Below, in pieces: positions 21,458 through 34,100 of a DNA stretch of 64,000 nucleotides (within the stretch, counting starts at the first letter, position 1; every line of letters begins with the position of its first letter). A program made the translations under genes and the position numbers. Source of the DNA: Drechmeria coniospora (taxonomy: Eukaryota > Ascomycota > Sordariomycetes > Hypocreales > Ophiocordycipitaceae); contig NC_054389.1 of assembly GCF_001625195.1 (NCBI RefSeq), positions 11,714,520 through 11,778,519 of the forward strand, given 5' to 3'. Under the pieces are notes generated by a model that did no database searches, was not told the DNA's origin, and was given only the letters and a program-made list of their open reading frames with translations.

Positions 21458-22728
21458 CTTGAGCTAGGGTGTATTGACAATCAAGACAACTGTATGCGGC
21501 GTCGAAGTCGTGTAACGAGTCGTATTCGCGGAATACTCGGGTGACAGATGCAACCAAAACTGTGCCAGACGGTTCGGTTCAATCCAAGACGGGACGGACG
21601 AGAAAGGATTTTGTAGCGAGCCAGAGCAGCCTGTCGATTTCGTCCGACGAAGAGAGCGAAAGGGAGCGTGGGTTGTCGGGCGAAGGCGTCAACGGACGCA
21701 GCGGCAGCGATTTGCGTCTGAAAGGAATGACTGGAAGGGTGAGGAAAGACGGAGGAGGTTCGTCGAACGAAGTCGTGCATGAGAAAAGAAGAAAAGGGGA
21801 AAACGAAGGGAACAAGGACTACGGAGTAGGGACGACGATTATTATTACAGGAGGGGGCAAGACGCCAATGCCAACAAGAAACAAGGGGGGTGGGCTGTGC
21901 TGCGGGAACCCCGGACGAGGAAATCTTCCAGCATTCCAGTGCGGGCTCTGGGAGTACAGTGCAGGTGCACGGGAGGGGGGCACTGTATACATGCACATTT
22001 GGAGTGCTGGCAGGGGATTAGCGCATATCCTTACTCGTACGGAGGACGGAGGACAGTAAGTACATGTAAGTACAGTAATCACACTCTCACTTGTGCCGGT
22101 GCATGCGTGTACTGTACGTGCACATCTACAGTACATCTACAAGTTGAAATGAAATGAAAATGGGAACTGGATAGAATCACTCAGAGTACAGTACTCCATA
22201 CTAGAACCTCGATGAATGATGGAGGGAGGGATTCGAAAGCCAGTCTCGTACTGTAGAAATTCGGGCAATAGAGGCACATGCAAGTACTTCGTACTCCGTA
22301 CCATCGTACCACTCGGATACAACCACAAGAACGGAGGATACGGCGCCTGTATCTGTGACTGTACATGTACCGAAAGTACTTGCGTGGACGAGAACGAGTA
22401 CTTGCAGTTACAGCAACTTGGACTTTATGTACATACGTGTAGGTGGACACTTGCGGAGTAAGCAATGTACCGGGAAGTGCCTGTTTTGATTGCGCAAGTA
22501 CATGTACAACTATTACGGGGTACTGTACGTACACCAGATGTACAGAGCAACAGTCTGAGCATTCGTGTGCTTACAACTAAGTAAGTACTCCGCCGTAGTA
22601 ATACAGCTCATCTGTATGCGCTGCACATGTACTCCGTGCGAGAGGATCGACTGTCCGTTCGAGAACGGATATGGTAATTAGGGCCCACGAGGCGCCGCAG
22701 AGGGGCGTGGCCCAACGATCAACCCACT

Positions 22729-22801
22729 ATTGGTAGCCAATGGCGCTGATGGGAGGGGCCACCTACCGATGCTGCCTCAGGTACCATTGGCATTTCATTG
22801 G
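22729..22801. promoter_or_regulatory. cluster of four CCAAT/ATTGG pentamers without an adjacent gene
   Basis: ATTGG at 22729, CCAAT at 22737, ATTGG at 22786 and ATTGG at 22797 fall within 73 bp, in an island free of GTAC words. CCAAT is the core of the heterotrimeric HAP/CBC factor in fungi. No start of a recognisable gene lies nearby; the Asp f 4-like gene starts 1.3 kb away on the minus strand. Confidence 0.35.
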
Positions 22802-23361
22802 CCCAAGGCGACTGGCGCCGGCCGCCTCGCCCTAAACGGGTCTGTTTGTGGCGTCAGCCACGGAATCGAATCACCCTGATTCACTCCACCAAGTTTCGGG
22901 TTTGTGGGCGCATCGCCGCGCGTCCATGTAACCAAGTACGTGTACACGAAATTACGCCGTATGGAGCATTGCTACTCCGTACTTGTACAATCAAAGGTTT
23001 GCCACAGATACAAGTACATGTGTACACCCAAGACCCAAGTATACTGTCCGCGCGCGTACTGCCTACTCTCACCGTACCAAGCGCGTCGGTGTACATGAGC
23101 ATGTACATGTACTGTAGTTGCAAGCACAAGTAGGCGCACTTACGTGAGCACTGTAAGTACTTGGGTACAGTACAGTACTTGCATGCACGAGCGCCAATAC
23201 ATGTACCTCGGCAGCCAGTCGGTTGGAGTGCACGAATCAGGACCAGGTCAATAACTGTCATGGGCGGATAAACGCCTTGCCTGTGTTATTATTACCAACC
23301 AAATCCTACAAAGGCGTGAAATCGCTCGCCTACCTACAGCACAGTACAAGTATTGGTACTT

Positions 23362-23533
23362 GTACAGGTACATATACAGTAGTTGTACAGGTACATATAC
23401 AGTAGTTGTACAGGTACATATACAGTAGTTGTACAGGTACATATACAGTAGTTGTACAGGTACATATACAGTAGTTGTACAGGTACATATACAGTAGTTG
23501 TACAGGTACATATACAGTAGTTGTACAGGTACA
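23362..23533. repeat. 23-bp minisatellite, seven full copies plus a partial
   Basis: The unit begins GTACAGGTACATATACAG and ends TAGTT, 23 bp. Copies start at 23362, 23385, 23408, 23431, 23454, 23477 and 23500, essentially identical, and a partial copy follows to 23533. Because 23 is not a multiple of 3, all frames cycle through it and no stop occurs on one strand, producing spurious Tyr/Cys/Val repeats. The unit is itself made of the GTAC words that fill the region. Confidence 0.95.
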
Positions 23534-24941
23534 GTCCGTACTATTACTAGTGATAACAACTACAAGCTGCATACCGTACCAGTACGAATACTCGGCTATA
23601 CATGCACCTACTGTAAGTAAGCACTGTTATAGTACGTGCGAGTACTCCGTATCCGTACCCAAGTAGGCGGTGGACACTTGAGTGCGAGTAAGTAACATGT
23701 TCATGTACAGTACATGCATGTAAAGTAAGCACGGTACTACGGAGTACACATGGACATGTACTACTCCTGCTAGGTCTTCGTTCCAAGGTGCGGCCTACAC
23801 CCAAGACTATTCATGTCCATATCCAGTTGATATCGGACACGGAGTGCCAAATGTTCCCATTTCTTGCTCTGTACTTGTACGCCATGCGAGTATGCAAGGA
23901 GGTGTGCTTGCAATACTTGCACTGCTACATGTACTCGTGCAGCAGTCATTGATTGAACATGTACAAAAAACTCCGTACTGTACTCCGTACTGTAGGCCAA
24001 ATTGGCAGGTGCTTGAAATACGGGCAAGTCGATCCTTCAAGGTACCTGCAATATATTAATGCCTCATTGGATGCCTCAGACGTGTACATGTACATGCACA
24101 CCTGCCTGCTATACACAGGGAGTACATGTAAGTGCTGTAATACCAGCACAAGTGCGAGTACGGAGTATGTGCCCACCATATGGTGACTAGGCGGTAATAT
24201 TTACAAGTACGGAGTATGGAGCACAGGTATACTGTAGGCATTATAGGCATTAAAAATTATTACTGTATGAATTCAGTTCTCGGCAAACGTCCACGTGAAA
24301 GAGTTACGTGTACAGGTACATGTACGGAGTGCGTGCTTGTGGATACGTGTAAATGTACTGTACAAGCACGTAAAAGTACATGTTCAGTATTTCATAATAC
24401 TGTACCGAGTACGGAGTGCTTACGGAGTATTCCGTACTGCTTGATGTCTTAGTAATCCAACCGGAGTACTCCGTACTTGCTAGTACTTACTGTACTTGCA
24501 ACTACATGTTTTCAAGTACTCTGTACTCCGTACTCCGTACAATAAGCACTGAATTCGGAGGACTCTGGAGGTACCGTAATAACACGATGCCCTGTTCCTT
24601 CCCAGGACACCTATCACAACTACCATCACTATCCCGAGTACTCCGTACAAGTGCAAGTACACATGTTAGTACATTGCCGGCAAAGGCATGCGATGCTTAT
24701 ACTTACGGAGTGCTAGGTACATGTATTACTTGTACATTGTTATCCGTGCATGAAAGTGTGCTGACGACTCTAACGTGTGCATTTCCCGACTGGGACTGTC
24801 CTGGACGTGCTCTGCCCAAGATGCAAAGAAAGTATTATTACTCGGGGAGTAATAAACATGCTCATGGAAGGTGTCCGTAGCTAATTTCCTGTCGGTGTGC
24901 TGTAAAGTACTTCATACTTTGGAAGTCGACACTATTACGAC

Positions 24942-24976
24942 TATTATTATTGTTATTATTATTATTATTATTATTA
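24942..24976. repeat. ATT trinucleotide run
   Basis: About eleven ATT units with one TGTT interruption inside the GTAC-rich desert. Ordinary microsatellite. Confidence 0.85.
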
Positions 24977-26999
24977 AATTATGTACAGAGTACGGAGTAC
25001 ATGTACAGCAATTAATGCCACGAGGCCGCAAGTGCGCTTGCCGTATAATAACGTGCTGGCACTGCTCATGCACACTGTACAGATACCCTGTACTTACAAA
25101 CACAAGTACAGTACGGAGTAGGTATACGCCAGTACGTACAAAGCTCAAGGAAAGCCTTCCCACTACGTCTCGTACGCTGACTTTACGATGCAAGTATTAT
25201 TGTTACATCTGTCATACAAGTATTGCAAGTCATCTCTTGTACAAGCACTTATACGGAGTACTTACTTACAGTGGACAACCTACAAGCAAGTTCTTGCGCG
25301 CACTGTAGTGCTTGTCCTCCGTAGGTGGACAATGGCTTTCACCCCTTTGAGCCGCACAACAACGGCGTACTGTGCAAGTATCATGTACATGCACGGCCAC
25401 CTATAAGCATGTATTGCTTGCTACAGGACAGTCGTCGCATCACCATGACCAACGCTCTCGCTTGTGCTGTGCGGCACTCACTTGCAAGTGCTTACAGTAC
25501 TTGGCTATGAGCAAACTGCTGGCTTCTTCAACTAATTACTCCACCTGTACTCCGTGGATGCCGTCTCGAAATCCCTCTTTCCGCGCACGCACTGTACATG
25601 GCCGAAGTCGGGCATCGCTCTGCTGCGCCTTGTCCTTTGGTTGTCCGTTGATCAAGTACCGCAATGTTGAGGCCTGCTGTTCCGTTCCCATCCGAATGCA
25701 ATTCGCCGGCCGGACGCTTTTCAGGGCATGTCCGCAAACCTTCCTCTCTGTACTTGGGAGATACGGGCATGGGCGTGGACGGCCACGTTTGATGGAGTGC
25801 AAAAGCACTAACCTGCCTGTGAGGCCTGTCGCGCGCACTGCTAGGCTGAATACTTGTGCATCTTGGACGTGCAGTTTCCGCAACCAACTGATAAATGAAA
25901 AAGTGTATTCTGATCTGTTCGTGTACCTTGATTCGCCCATCTTGCTCAACTTCACATAGCATCCCGTATTACGTCCTCCTACGAGAATACGGATACATCC
26001 ATGCCAAAGTGATGCATGCATGTGAGTGTAGGGTAGCCAAGAGGGCCTGATTCGCGTCGCTGGTGCGTACACAAAGTACTAGCCACATGTATTTACTTAC
26101 ATGCAAATATCCCAATACTTACAAGTACCTCGTTTTGCAGGCGATCCAGCGCGCGTACTTGTACTTGCTTGTACTTGCTTGTACTGCACTTGCTTGTACT
26201 GACCACAAGTGTGCTTACTCACCGTAATTACAGGATCCAGCCACTGCATGGCAAGTAACATGTACTACTCCTTACTGACTGCACCAACACGGTACTTCCG
26301 TGCAGGTCTGGAATCCGGCGTTGCTAGGCCAACCGCGCCATCTTGTTTTCAAACTAGCGCGACTGGTGACGACCCCCTCCCTTCCCTCTTCATCTGTACT
26401 TGCTGCTTCTTACACGGTACCTGTACAATACATGTGCTGCACAGTACTCGAACACCGTGCAAAACAGACATCCTCCATGTACACGTACCTGCCTTGACGC
26501 GCATGGACGTAGGACGCACTGGTACCTGCTACAAGTTCACGCACCTTCACACCTGCGGACTGGTAGCCCTCTAGCCATACATCCATCTGCGAATGCACTG
26601 TGCGGACGGGTACAGGCAAGTACTTACTCGCACGCTGGGGCGGCATCGTGGCAAGCATCCTTGCCCTCCTCATGCTCGTCATTGTATTTGTCCACTCTTT
26701 CGTCACCTCCCACCCTCACTCTCCCTCCTCTCTCGCCACTCACCAGCAGGAAAAGGCTTCCGAAGGCGGCTCCTGTCTTCGTCGTCCTCCCGCGTGCCGA
26801 CAACGATACGGACCAAGACGCACGCCGTTCGACTCTCGCTCTCGCTGCTCTGTTGTCGATTCCTCGTCGCCCCCGTCGTCCCCGTCGCCACCGCCAACCG
26901 TCCCCTCGTCGGCACGTCATCGACCGTCACGGAGGCAACCGACTTGGCCCGCATTCCAAAGCCTCGATCCATTCTCTGCCTCGTCCGTCGTCGGCAGCC

Positions 27000-29900
27000 A
27001 TGCCTCGGCCAAACACGCCATCCCGGCCGCCCGAGTACGAGTACAGCGTGGCAAACTACAGGGACGAGTACGAGACGCCGACGGGCCAGCGTTCTGCCGC
27101 CGTGCGGCTGCTGACCTCGTACGACGACCCTGCCGATGGCACGAGGGCCTATGGGGATGCCCAGACGAACACACCTACCCAGACGTACGGGTATGTTGCT
27201 CCGCCGTGGCCGTCGAACCCCTCCGCTTCCCACAACCTCTCCTTCTCCTCGATATCCCCTCTCGTCCTTTCCATCTCCCTCTTTCTGCCCAACCTTTCGT
27301 CCACCCTCCAAGTCCCTCCGTCTGCCCCAGCCGTCGCTCGCCGTGCTGTCCGACAGGCGAGGCAGAGCACGACGGCGTGAACAAGGCACAGGCACAGGCA
27401 CGGGCACGGGTGAAGCCGCCTCTCGTCCGCCTCGACCTCCTTCCACCTCGGCAGAGACCCGTCGACGACTGCAAAGTTGCGGAAGTTGCGGCGCAGACGC
27501 CGATAGCGACGGCAGTCGAGCACGCTCCCGGCCGGCACCCTTCGAGACGCCGCCCTGCCAGAGAACTACGGGCGACCAGCTCTCGAAGCCCGAACCGAAT
27601 GCCCAAAACCCCGGCCGTCGTGATGGAGGAGCACAAACACTCTCGCTCACCTGCGCCGCCGCATAGTGCCCGATCCCCGAGACGATCCTACCAGCCGAGC
27701 GTCACCTCGTCCCACTCGCGATCCGCCTCCGTCCTCGACGATGCCCCCAACTTGCCGCCTCCCGACTCGACCTACGTGCCCTTCGCGAGCAGGGGAAACG
27801 CTTCGCCCTCACCCCACAGACCCTGGACCCCCTCGTCCGTCGCCTCCGACTACGCCCGCCCGCCCGCTTCCAACGTCGCCTACGAACCTTCCGACCTCAA
27901 CGGCAGCCCAAGGCCGGGTACGCCCTCGTCTCGTTATGGTGGGAGCCCGCGTCGCCCGCTGCCTCCCGCGCCTCTCTTTTCCAACTCCTTCTCCGCCGCC
28001 GCCGCCCGAGGCTCGCACGTCTCCGCCGACGAAGCCACCATCTCCATCCCCCTGGACGCCGACGACGACGACGTTTTCGCTCCCGGCCCCGAGGCGGACC
28101 CGAGCGAACCGCGACCCCTGCCCGTACTCCGCGACTCTCCCCTGTTTGCCTCGCAGGAGACGCTCAATGACGAGTCCGACGCGTGGGACAAGGCGGAGCT
28201 GTACGGCCCAGCCCCCGACGGCGCCCAGGAGCGCCGCGGCGTGCGCGCCCCCCTCATGTCCAAGAAGGAGGTCCAGCTCATCAACGGCGAGCTCGTTCTC
28301 GAGTGCAAGATCCCCACCATCCTCTACAGCTTCCTGCCCCGCCGGAACGAGGTCGAGTTCACGCACATGAGGTACACGGCCGTCACCTGCGACCCGGACG
28401 ACTTCGTCGACAGGGGCTACAAGCTTCGCCAGTCCATCGGCCGCACCGCGCGCGAGACGGAGCTCTTCATCTGCATCACCATGTACAACGAGGACGAGGT
28501 CGGCTTCACGAGGACCATGCACGCCGTCATGAAGAACATTGCCCACTTCTGCTCCCGCTCCCGCTCCCGCACCTGGGGCGAGAACGGCTGGCAGAAGATC
28601 GTCGTCTGCATCATCTCGGATGGCCGCGAGAAGATCCACCCCCGCACCCTCGACGCCTTGGCCGCCATGGGCGTCTACCAGCACGGCATCGCCAAGAATT
28701 ACGTCAACAACCGCGCCGTCCAGGCCCACGTGTACGAGTACACGACCCAGGTCTCTCTCGACGCCGACCTGAAGTTCAAGGGCGCCGAGAAGGGCATCGT
28801 GCCTTGCCAGATGATCTTCTGCCTCAAGGAGAAGAACCAGCGCAAGCTGAACTCGCACCGCTGGTTCTTCAACGCCTTTGGCAAGGCCCTCAACCCCAAC
28901 GTTTGCATCCTGCTCGACGTCGGCACCCGCCCGGGCGGAAACTCTCTCTATCACCTGTGGAAGGCCTTCGATACCGATTCCAACGTCGCCGGTGCCTGCG
29001 GAGAGATCAAGGCCATGAAGGGAAGGCTCGGCTCCAACCTGCTCAACCCTCTCGTGGCGTCCCAGAACTTCGAGTACAAGATGTCCAACATCCTCGACAA
29101 GCCCCTGGAATCCGTCTTCGGATACATCACCGTGCTGCCCGGCGCCCTCAGCGCGTACCGGTACCACGCCCTGCAGAACGACGAGACGGGCCATGGGCCT
29201 CTGAGCCAGTATTTCAAGGGCGAGACCCTCCACGGCCAGCATGCCGATGTCTTCACCGCCAACATGTACCTCGCCGAGGATCGCATTCTCTGCTGGGAGC
29301 TGGTGGCGAAGCGAGACGAGCGATGGGTGCTCAAATACGTCAAGGGCTGCACCGGCGAGACGGATGTTCCGGGTACGTTTCCTTGCGTCGTCGTCCCTGC
29401 CGTTGGAGGCTCGCTCGTTGGGCTTGAAGCTAATGTGAGAGCTGCTAGATACCGTCCCCGAGTTCATCTCTCAACGCCGACGATGGCTCAACGGCGCCTT
29501 CTTCGCCGCCGTCTACTCCCTCTTTCAGTTCCGACAGATCATGACGACCGATCACACCATCGCGCGCAAGATGCTCCTCATCATCGAATTCGTCTACCAG
29601 GCCATACAACTTCTCTTCACATACTTTTCCCTCGCCAACTTCTACCTGACCTTCTACTTCGTTGCCGGTGGCTTGACAGATCCGGACGTCGACCCTTTCG
29701 GCCACAACATTGCCACTGTGTTCTTCACCGTTCTCAGGTACACCTGCGTGCTCCTCATCGCCACCCAGTTCATCCTGTCCCTGGGAAATCGACCGCAGGG
29801 GGCCCGGAAGCTCTATCTAGCGAGCATGATCATCTACAGCATCATCATGTGCTACACCATCTTTGCCTCCATCTACATTGTCGTCTGGCAGCTCACGGGA

Positions 29901-30623
29901 AAGCGAGCGGAAGAGCAGAGGATAGAGATTGGGAACAACGTCTTCACCAACCTCATCGTCTCCACAGCGTCCACCATCGGCTTGTACTTCATCATGTCCT
30001 TTCTCTACCTCGAACCCTGGCACATGATCACCTCCTCGCTGCAGTATTTCCTACTGCTGCCGAGCTACATCTGCACGCTGCAAGTCTACGCCTTCTGCAA
30101 CACGCACGACGTCACCTGGGGCACCAAAGGCGACAACGTCATGAAGACGGACCTCGGCGGCGCCGTGGGCAAGGGCCAAACAGTCGAGCTCGAGATGCCC
30201 AGCGAGCAACTTGACATTGACAGCGGGTACGACGAGGCCCTGCGAAACCTGCGAGATCGCCTCGCCGCACCCGATCAGCCGGTCAGCGAGGCGCAGCTGC
30301 AGGAGGATTACTACAAAAGTGTACGAACGTACATGGTGGTGTCTTGGATGATTGCCAATGGAATTCTCGCCATGGCCGTCTCCGAAGTGTACAGCAACAA
30401 AGGCATCGGCGACAACTTCTACTTGCGATTCATCCTCTGGAGCGTCGCCTCACTGGCCATATTCCGTGCCCTGGGCTCAACAGCATTTGCCATCATCAAC
30501 GTCGTCAACATCATGGTGGAAGGAAGGATGCGCATGAGCATCAAGATGCCACAATGGATGGGCGGCGTCGGCAGCAAGCTGAGCGAGACGGTTAGCAGCG
30601 TGGGCAGCAGTCTGAAGAGTTGA
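27000..30623 (+). CDS. chsB: class III chitin synthase
   Basis: Exons 27000..27190, 27667..29372 and 29449..30623 give about 1023 residues. Intron 2 (76 nt) is certain: donor GTACGT, branch GCTAAT, acceptor TAG, restoring TDVPDTVPEF. Intron 1 (476 nt, donor GTATGT, acceptor TAG at 27666) keeps phase and joins QTYG to [12 protein letters not shown], but is long and could hide a further small exon. The N-terminus ([19 protein letters not shown]) and a Pro/Ser-rich region precede the catalytic domain, which has [11 protein letters not shown] (about residue 600) and the QRRRWLNG product-binding motif (about 641). Seven or so membrane segments follow. [20 protein letters not shown] and [16 protein letters not shown] are class III features. 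It polymerises UDP-GlcNAc into chitin at hyphal tips. Classes III is specific to filamentous fungi and needed for polarised growth. Confidence 0.93.
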
Positions 30624-31186
30624 GGGGATGAAAAATGGAAGGGGTTGAGCGGCGTGAGTGGATGTTGATGAAATGTGGTTTGTAATTTTACCGCACGTTT
30701 TGCTTTCGATTGAGCCAGGTCCCTTGGCACCCAAGGATTTGAACGGCATCACTTGAAAATAGCCGAGATCCGAATGTATGATGAACGAAGATGAAAACCT
30801 GTTGAGTGCTCCCGTTTGAAAACAGAGCTTGGAATATATTACCCTTTCTGAAGCATGTTTCTCCATTTGGGGCGTACGCGTCGTTCTTGTGCGGCGTCTA
30901 CGTGTGCAAACCGGTTGATGGTGACGTCCTTTCACAAGTATTGCGACGGCTGACAATCCTTCTTCAACCACAGAAAGGGGCACGAAACGACAAGGACAGT
31001 GTGCGGAGAAGGCCAATAATGGCTCGCCGGTCGACTTCGCTTCATTTTTATGTCGGCTTCCACGCCACTCTCGCCGCAGTGCAACAGGGCCACCAAGCCC
31101 AAGCAAGATGCGCATCCAACCCCCGCCACCAACGCAGCCTGTTATTGCTCCCCGTCCGAGTTCTCTTCCGCGACCTGTCTCTCATG
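30624..31186. other. convergent intergenic region chsB/MET5
   Basis: It lies between the 3' ends of two converging genes. No coding signal and few GTAC words; taken as 3' UTRs and spacer. Confidence 0.5.
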
Positions 31187-34100
31187 TCAGCATTCAACGT
31201 TTCTCATGACATCTCGTTGTGGGAACGCACTGACATCATCGTGGAAATTCTGGCCATCCGTTGTCTCTTTGATGACGCCTGCACGGATGCAAAAGTCACC
31301 AAAATTCTCGCCCAGTTGCCTCTCCAACGCGTACTTCTTCAGCAGCGGCTTCATTATGTCAAGAATCTCCTCCTCCTTGATGCTCGACCGATAGAGCTTA
31401 TTCAGCCGTTGGCCATGGTATCCGCCCCCGAGGTACATGTTGTACGCGCCGAAAGCCTTGCCAACGAATGCCACCTCGGCCAGCCAAGGTCGGGCACAGC
31501 CGTTGGGACAACCGGTCATGCGCATGACGATGGAATCCTGACGAAGACCATTCTCTTCCAGGCAGGACTCCAGCTTCGAGATGAGTACTGGTAGGTATCG
31601 CTCAGACTCCGCCATCGCCAAGCCGCAGGTGGGGAAAGCGACACAAGCGGAGGAGCTGAGCCGGAGGCCAGAGAAGCGAATGTTGTCGAGCTTATACTTC
31701 CGCATAAGGTCCTTCATGGCAGGCAAGTCCTCATCCTTGACGTTGCTGAGTATCAAGTGTTGATTGCCGGTGAGGCGGAACTCGCCCTTGTGCACCTTGG
31801 CAATCTCCCGAAGGCCCGTCTTCATCCGAAACTCGGGCGTGTCTTCCACGCGCCCATTCTCGATGAAGAAGGTAAAATGGTTCAGTCCGGTCTCATCTTT
31901 CTGCCAGCCAAAGGTGTCGACGTTGCTCACGAACTCGAAGGGCAGCTCCTTGGCGAACGGCCGCCCCCAGAGCTCCTCGACCTTGTTCCGGAACACATCG
32001 ACGCCCATGTCGTCAATCGTGTATTTGAGGCGGGCGTGCTTGCGGTTTTTGCGATCTCCATTGTCTCGTTGCACGAGCATGATCTTCTCGCACACAGTGT
32101 GGACGTCGTCCGTTTGGCAGAAGCCCAGCATCCGGCCAGTCTGGGGGTAAGTCTTCTTGTTGTTATGCGTGGCACCCATGCCCCCGCCGGCAAGCACGTT
32201 GAAGCCTTCCAGGTTCCCGTCCTTTCCCTTGATGGCAATGAGCCCGATGTCGTGGGCGTAGACGTCGGTGTCGTTGTGCGGCGGGATCGCGATGGTGATC
32301 TTGAACTTGCGAGGGAGGTACGTGGGGCCGTACAGGGGCTCGTAGTCTTGCACGGCTTCGCCGGCGACCTGCACCTTCTTGTTATCGTCATCCGTGAGCC
32401 AGATTTCATGGTAGGCACTCGTGGACGGCAGCAGGTGATCGCTGATCTTCTGCGAGCAAGCATAGACTTGCCGGTGGTACTTGGACAGTGCCGGCAAGGA
32501 GCTGCACATGACGTTGCGGTTCACGTCGCCGCAAGCAGCGATGGTTGTCAGCAGTGCCCGGTTGATGGCCTGCATGGCGGGCTTCAGCTTGCCCTTCACG
32601 ACGCCGTGGAACTGGAAAGTTTGCCTTGTCGTGAGCTTCATGGTCTCGTTGCCCAAGGCCGTGCTGATGTCATCCATCTGAACCCATTGCTCGGGCGTGG
32701 CGATGCCGCCGGGCAGCCTGCACCGAATCATAAAGGAATACGCCGGTTCCAGCCCCTGCGCTTTCCTTTCATCTCGTACATCGCGATCGTCCTGCATGTA
32801 GGTGCCGTGAAACTTTGTCAGCTGCTGGTCGGACGCGGAGATTGCTCCGGTGGAAGCGTCGTTCAACCCTTCCACAATGGTGCCTCGCAAGTAGTTCGAC
32901 GCAAGCTTGATATCTTCGTTGGTGATGGGTGGCGGCTCCTCCGGCAACCCGTCCACGTTGTCGACGCCGAGAGCCTGCCAGATCTTCGGCTCCCACTCCT
33001 GGTAGCCGGTCTGGTAGCCGTCGGGATCTTGGTCGTCGCCGAGGCCGACGTCGGCGAATCGCTTGCCGCCGAGCGTGCCGAGAACTCGGTCCAGGTCCTT
33101 GGCGGGCTTGTTGTAGAACAACTTGTCCTCCTTGCGAGGCCAATAGTGACTGTCGCCCAAGCCAAAGATGGAGTAGTTCACGGTGGCCAGGTCGACATCT
33201 GCATTGTCCTTGATGGCGTCCCAGAACGACAAGCCATTCTGCGGGAACTCGCCCTGGCCGGCCGTCGACGTGACGAAAACTATGTTCTCCTCGGTGGGCA
33301 GATCCTCCACGGGATAATCCTCCATGGCCATGACGGCGGTCTTCAAGCCGCGAGCCCTGCCCCGGTTGCCAAGCCGCTTTGCCAGCGAGGTTGCGTTCCC
33401 GTTGTCCGAGGCGAAGAGGATAGTCAGAGGAGCACCCAGAAGGCCGTCGAGGAGCTCTTGGTACGCGTCCTTGGCCTTTCTCTTCTGGCGGGCGCGCACT
33501 TCCGTACCAAAGTCCTGCGCCAAGCTGGCGGCAAATGTGGGTTCTCTGTTCATCAGCTGGGTCAGCTGGTTGTCCCTCGCCAGAAAGGCCTTGAGCTCCT
33601 GCTTGATCAGGCCCGAGTCCAAGGCAAAATTTGGCTCCCCCTTTGATTCGTTGACGGGGTTCCAGCGATAGAGGGGCCAGTAGCCAACGTCGACGGCTTT
33701 CTTGGTCTCCTGAAGGACGGTGAGAGGCGAGTCCGTTTCGCCAAAGTAGGGCAGGTAGGCCAAGACGACAGAAGGTCCATCAAACTTGTCGGCCTCCAGC
33801 ATCGCCTGCAGGACCTGCGTGTAGGAGCTGTACACGGCCGTGGAAGCGACGTACACGTTGCCAAAGTTCATGCCGTACAGCCCAATGTCTTTCTTTCTGC
33901 GGCCGGAATCGGCGGCGGCCTTCTCCGAGTAGGGCGTCGAGTCGATGATGAGCATGTTGACGTTTTCACCAGAGGCGAGCACGTGGTGCACGCCCGAATT
34001 TCCGAGATCGTATGCCCAGGCATCGGAACCCAAGAGCCAGAGCGACTCCCTGCGGAACAGGGCGCGTCGGGCGAGTAGCGTCCGGGCCGCCTGCGAACCG

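Larger units (their letters stand above)
21458..26999. other. 5.5 kb intergenic desert filled with GTAC-core words
   Basis: This is the largest gene-free stretch. From about 22030 to 25320, and again 26060..26230, the sequence is a patchwork of TACTCCGTA/TACGGAGTA, CAAGTACT, ACATGTAC, CTGTAC and GTAAGTA. In 24481..24540 alone GTAC occurs six times. Islands of ordinary composition interrupt it at about 22660..22900 and 25540..25960; I could not assign a gene to either. The last few hundred bases before 27000 have ordinary composition and are probably the chitin synthase promoter and 5' UTR. No transposase-like frame or terminal inverted repeat was recognised. Confidence 0.7.

Noticed and set aside
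23362..23533. CRISPR-like array
   Set aside because: The repeats are contiguous without spacers, and the organism is a fungus.
23248..23572. Tyr/Cys/Val-repeat protein frames on both strands
   Set aside because: They arise only from the 23-bp minisatellite and lack coding flanks.
25372..25959. 195-codon frame in the desert
   Set aside because: Starts inside GTAC-rich sequence, has Cys/Ser/Arg-rich random composition and no splice or domain support.
21458..26999. Transposon in the long intergenic desert
   Set aside because: No transposase, reverse transcriptase or terminal inverted/long terminal repeats could be recognised by eye.
27809..29467. 552-codon minus-strand frame
   Set aside because: Antisense to the chitin synthase catalytic exon; Gly/Val/Asp-rich shadow without motifs.
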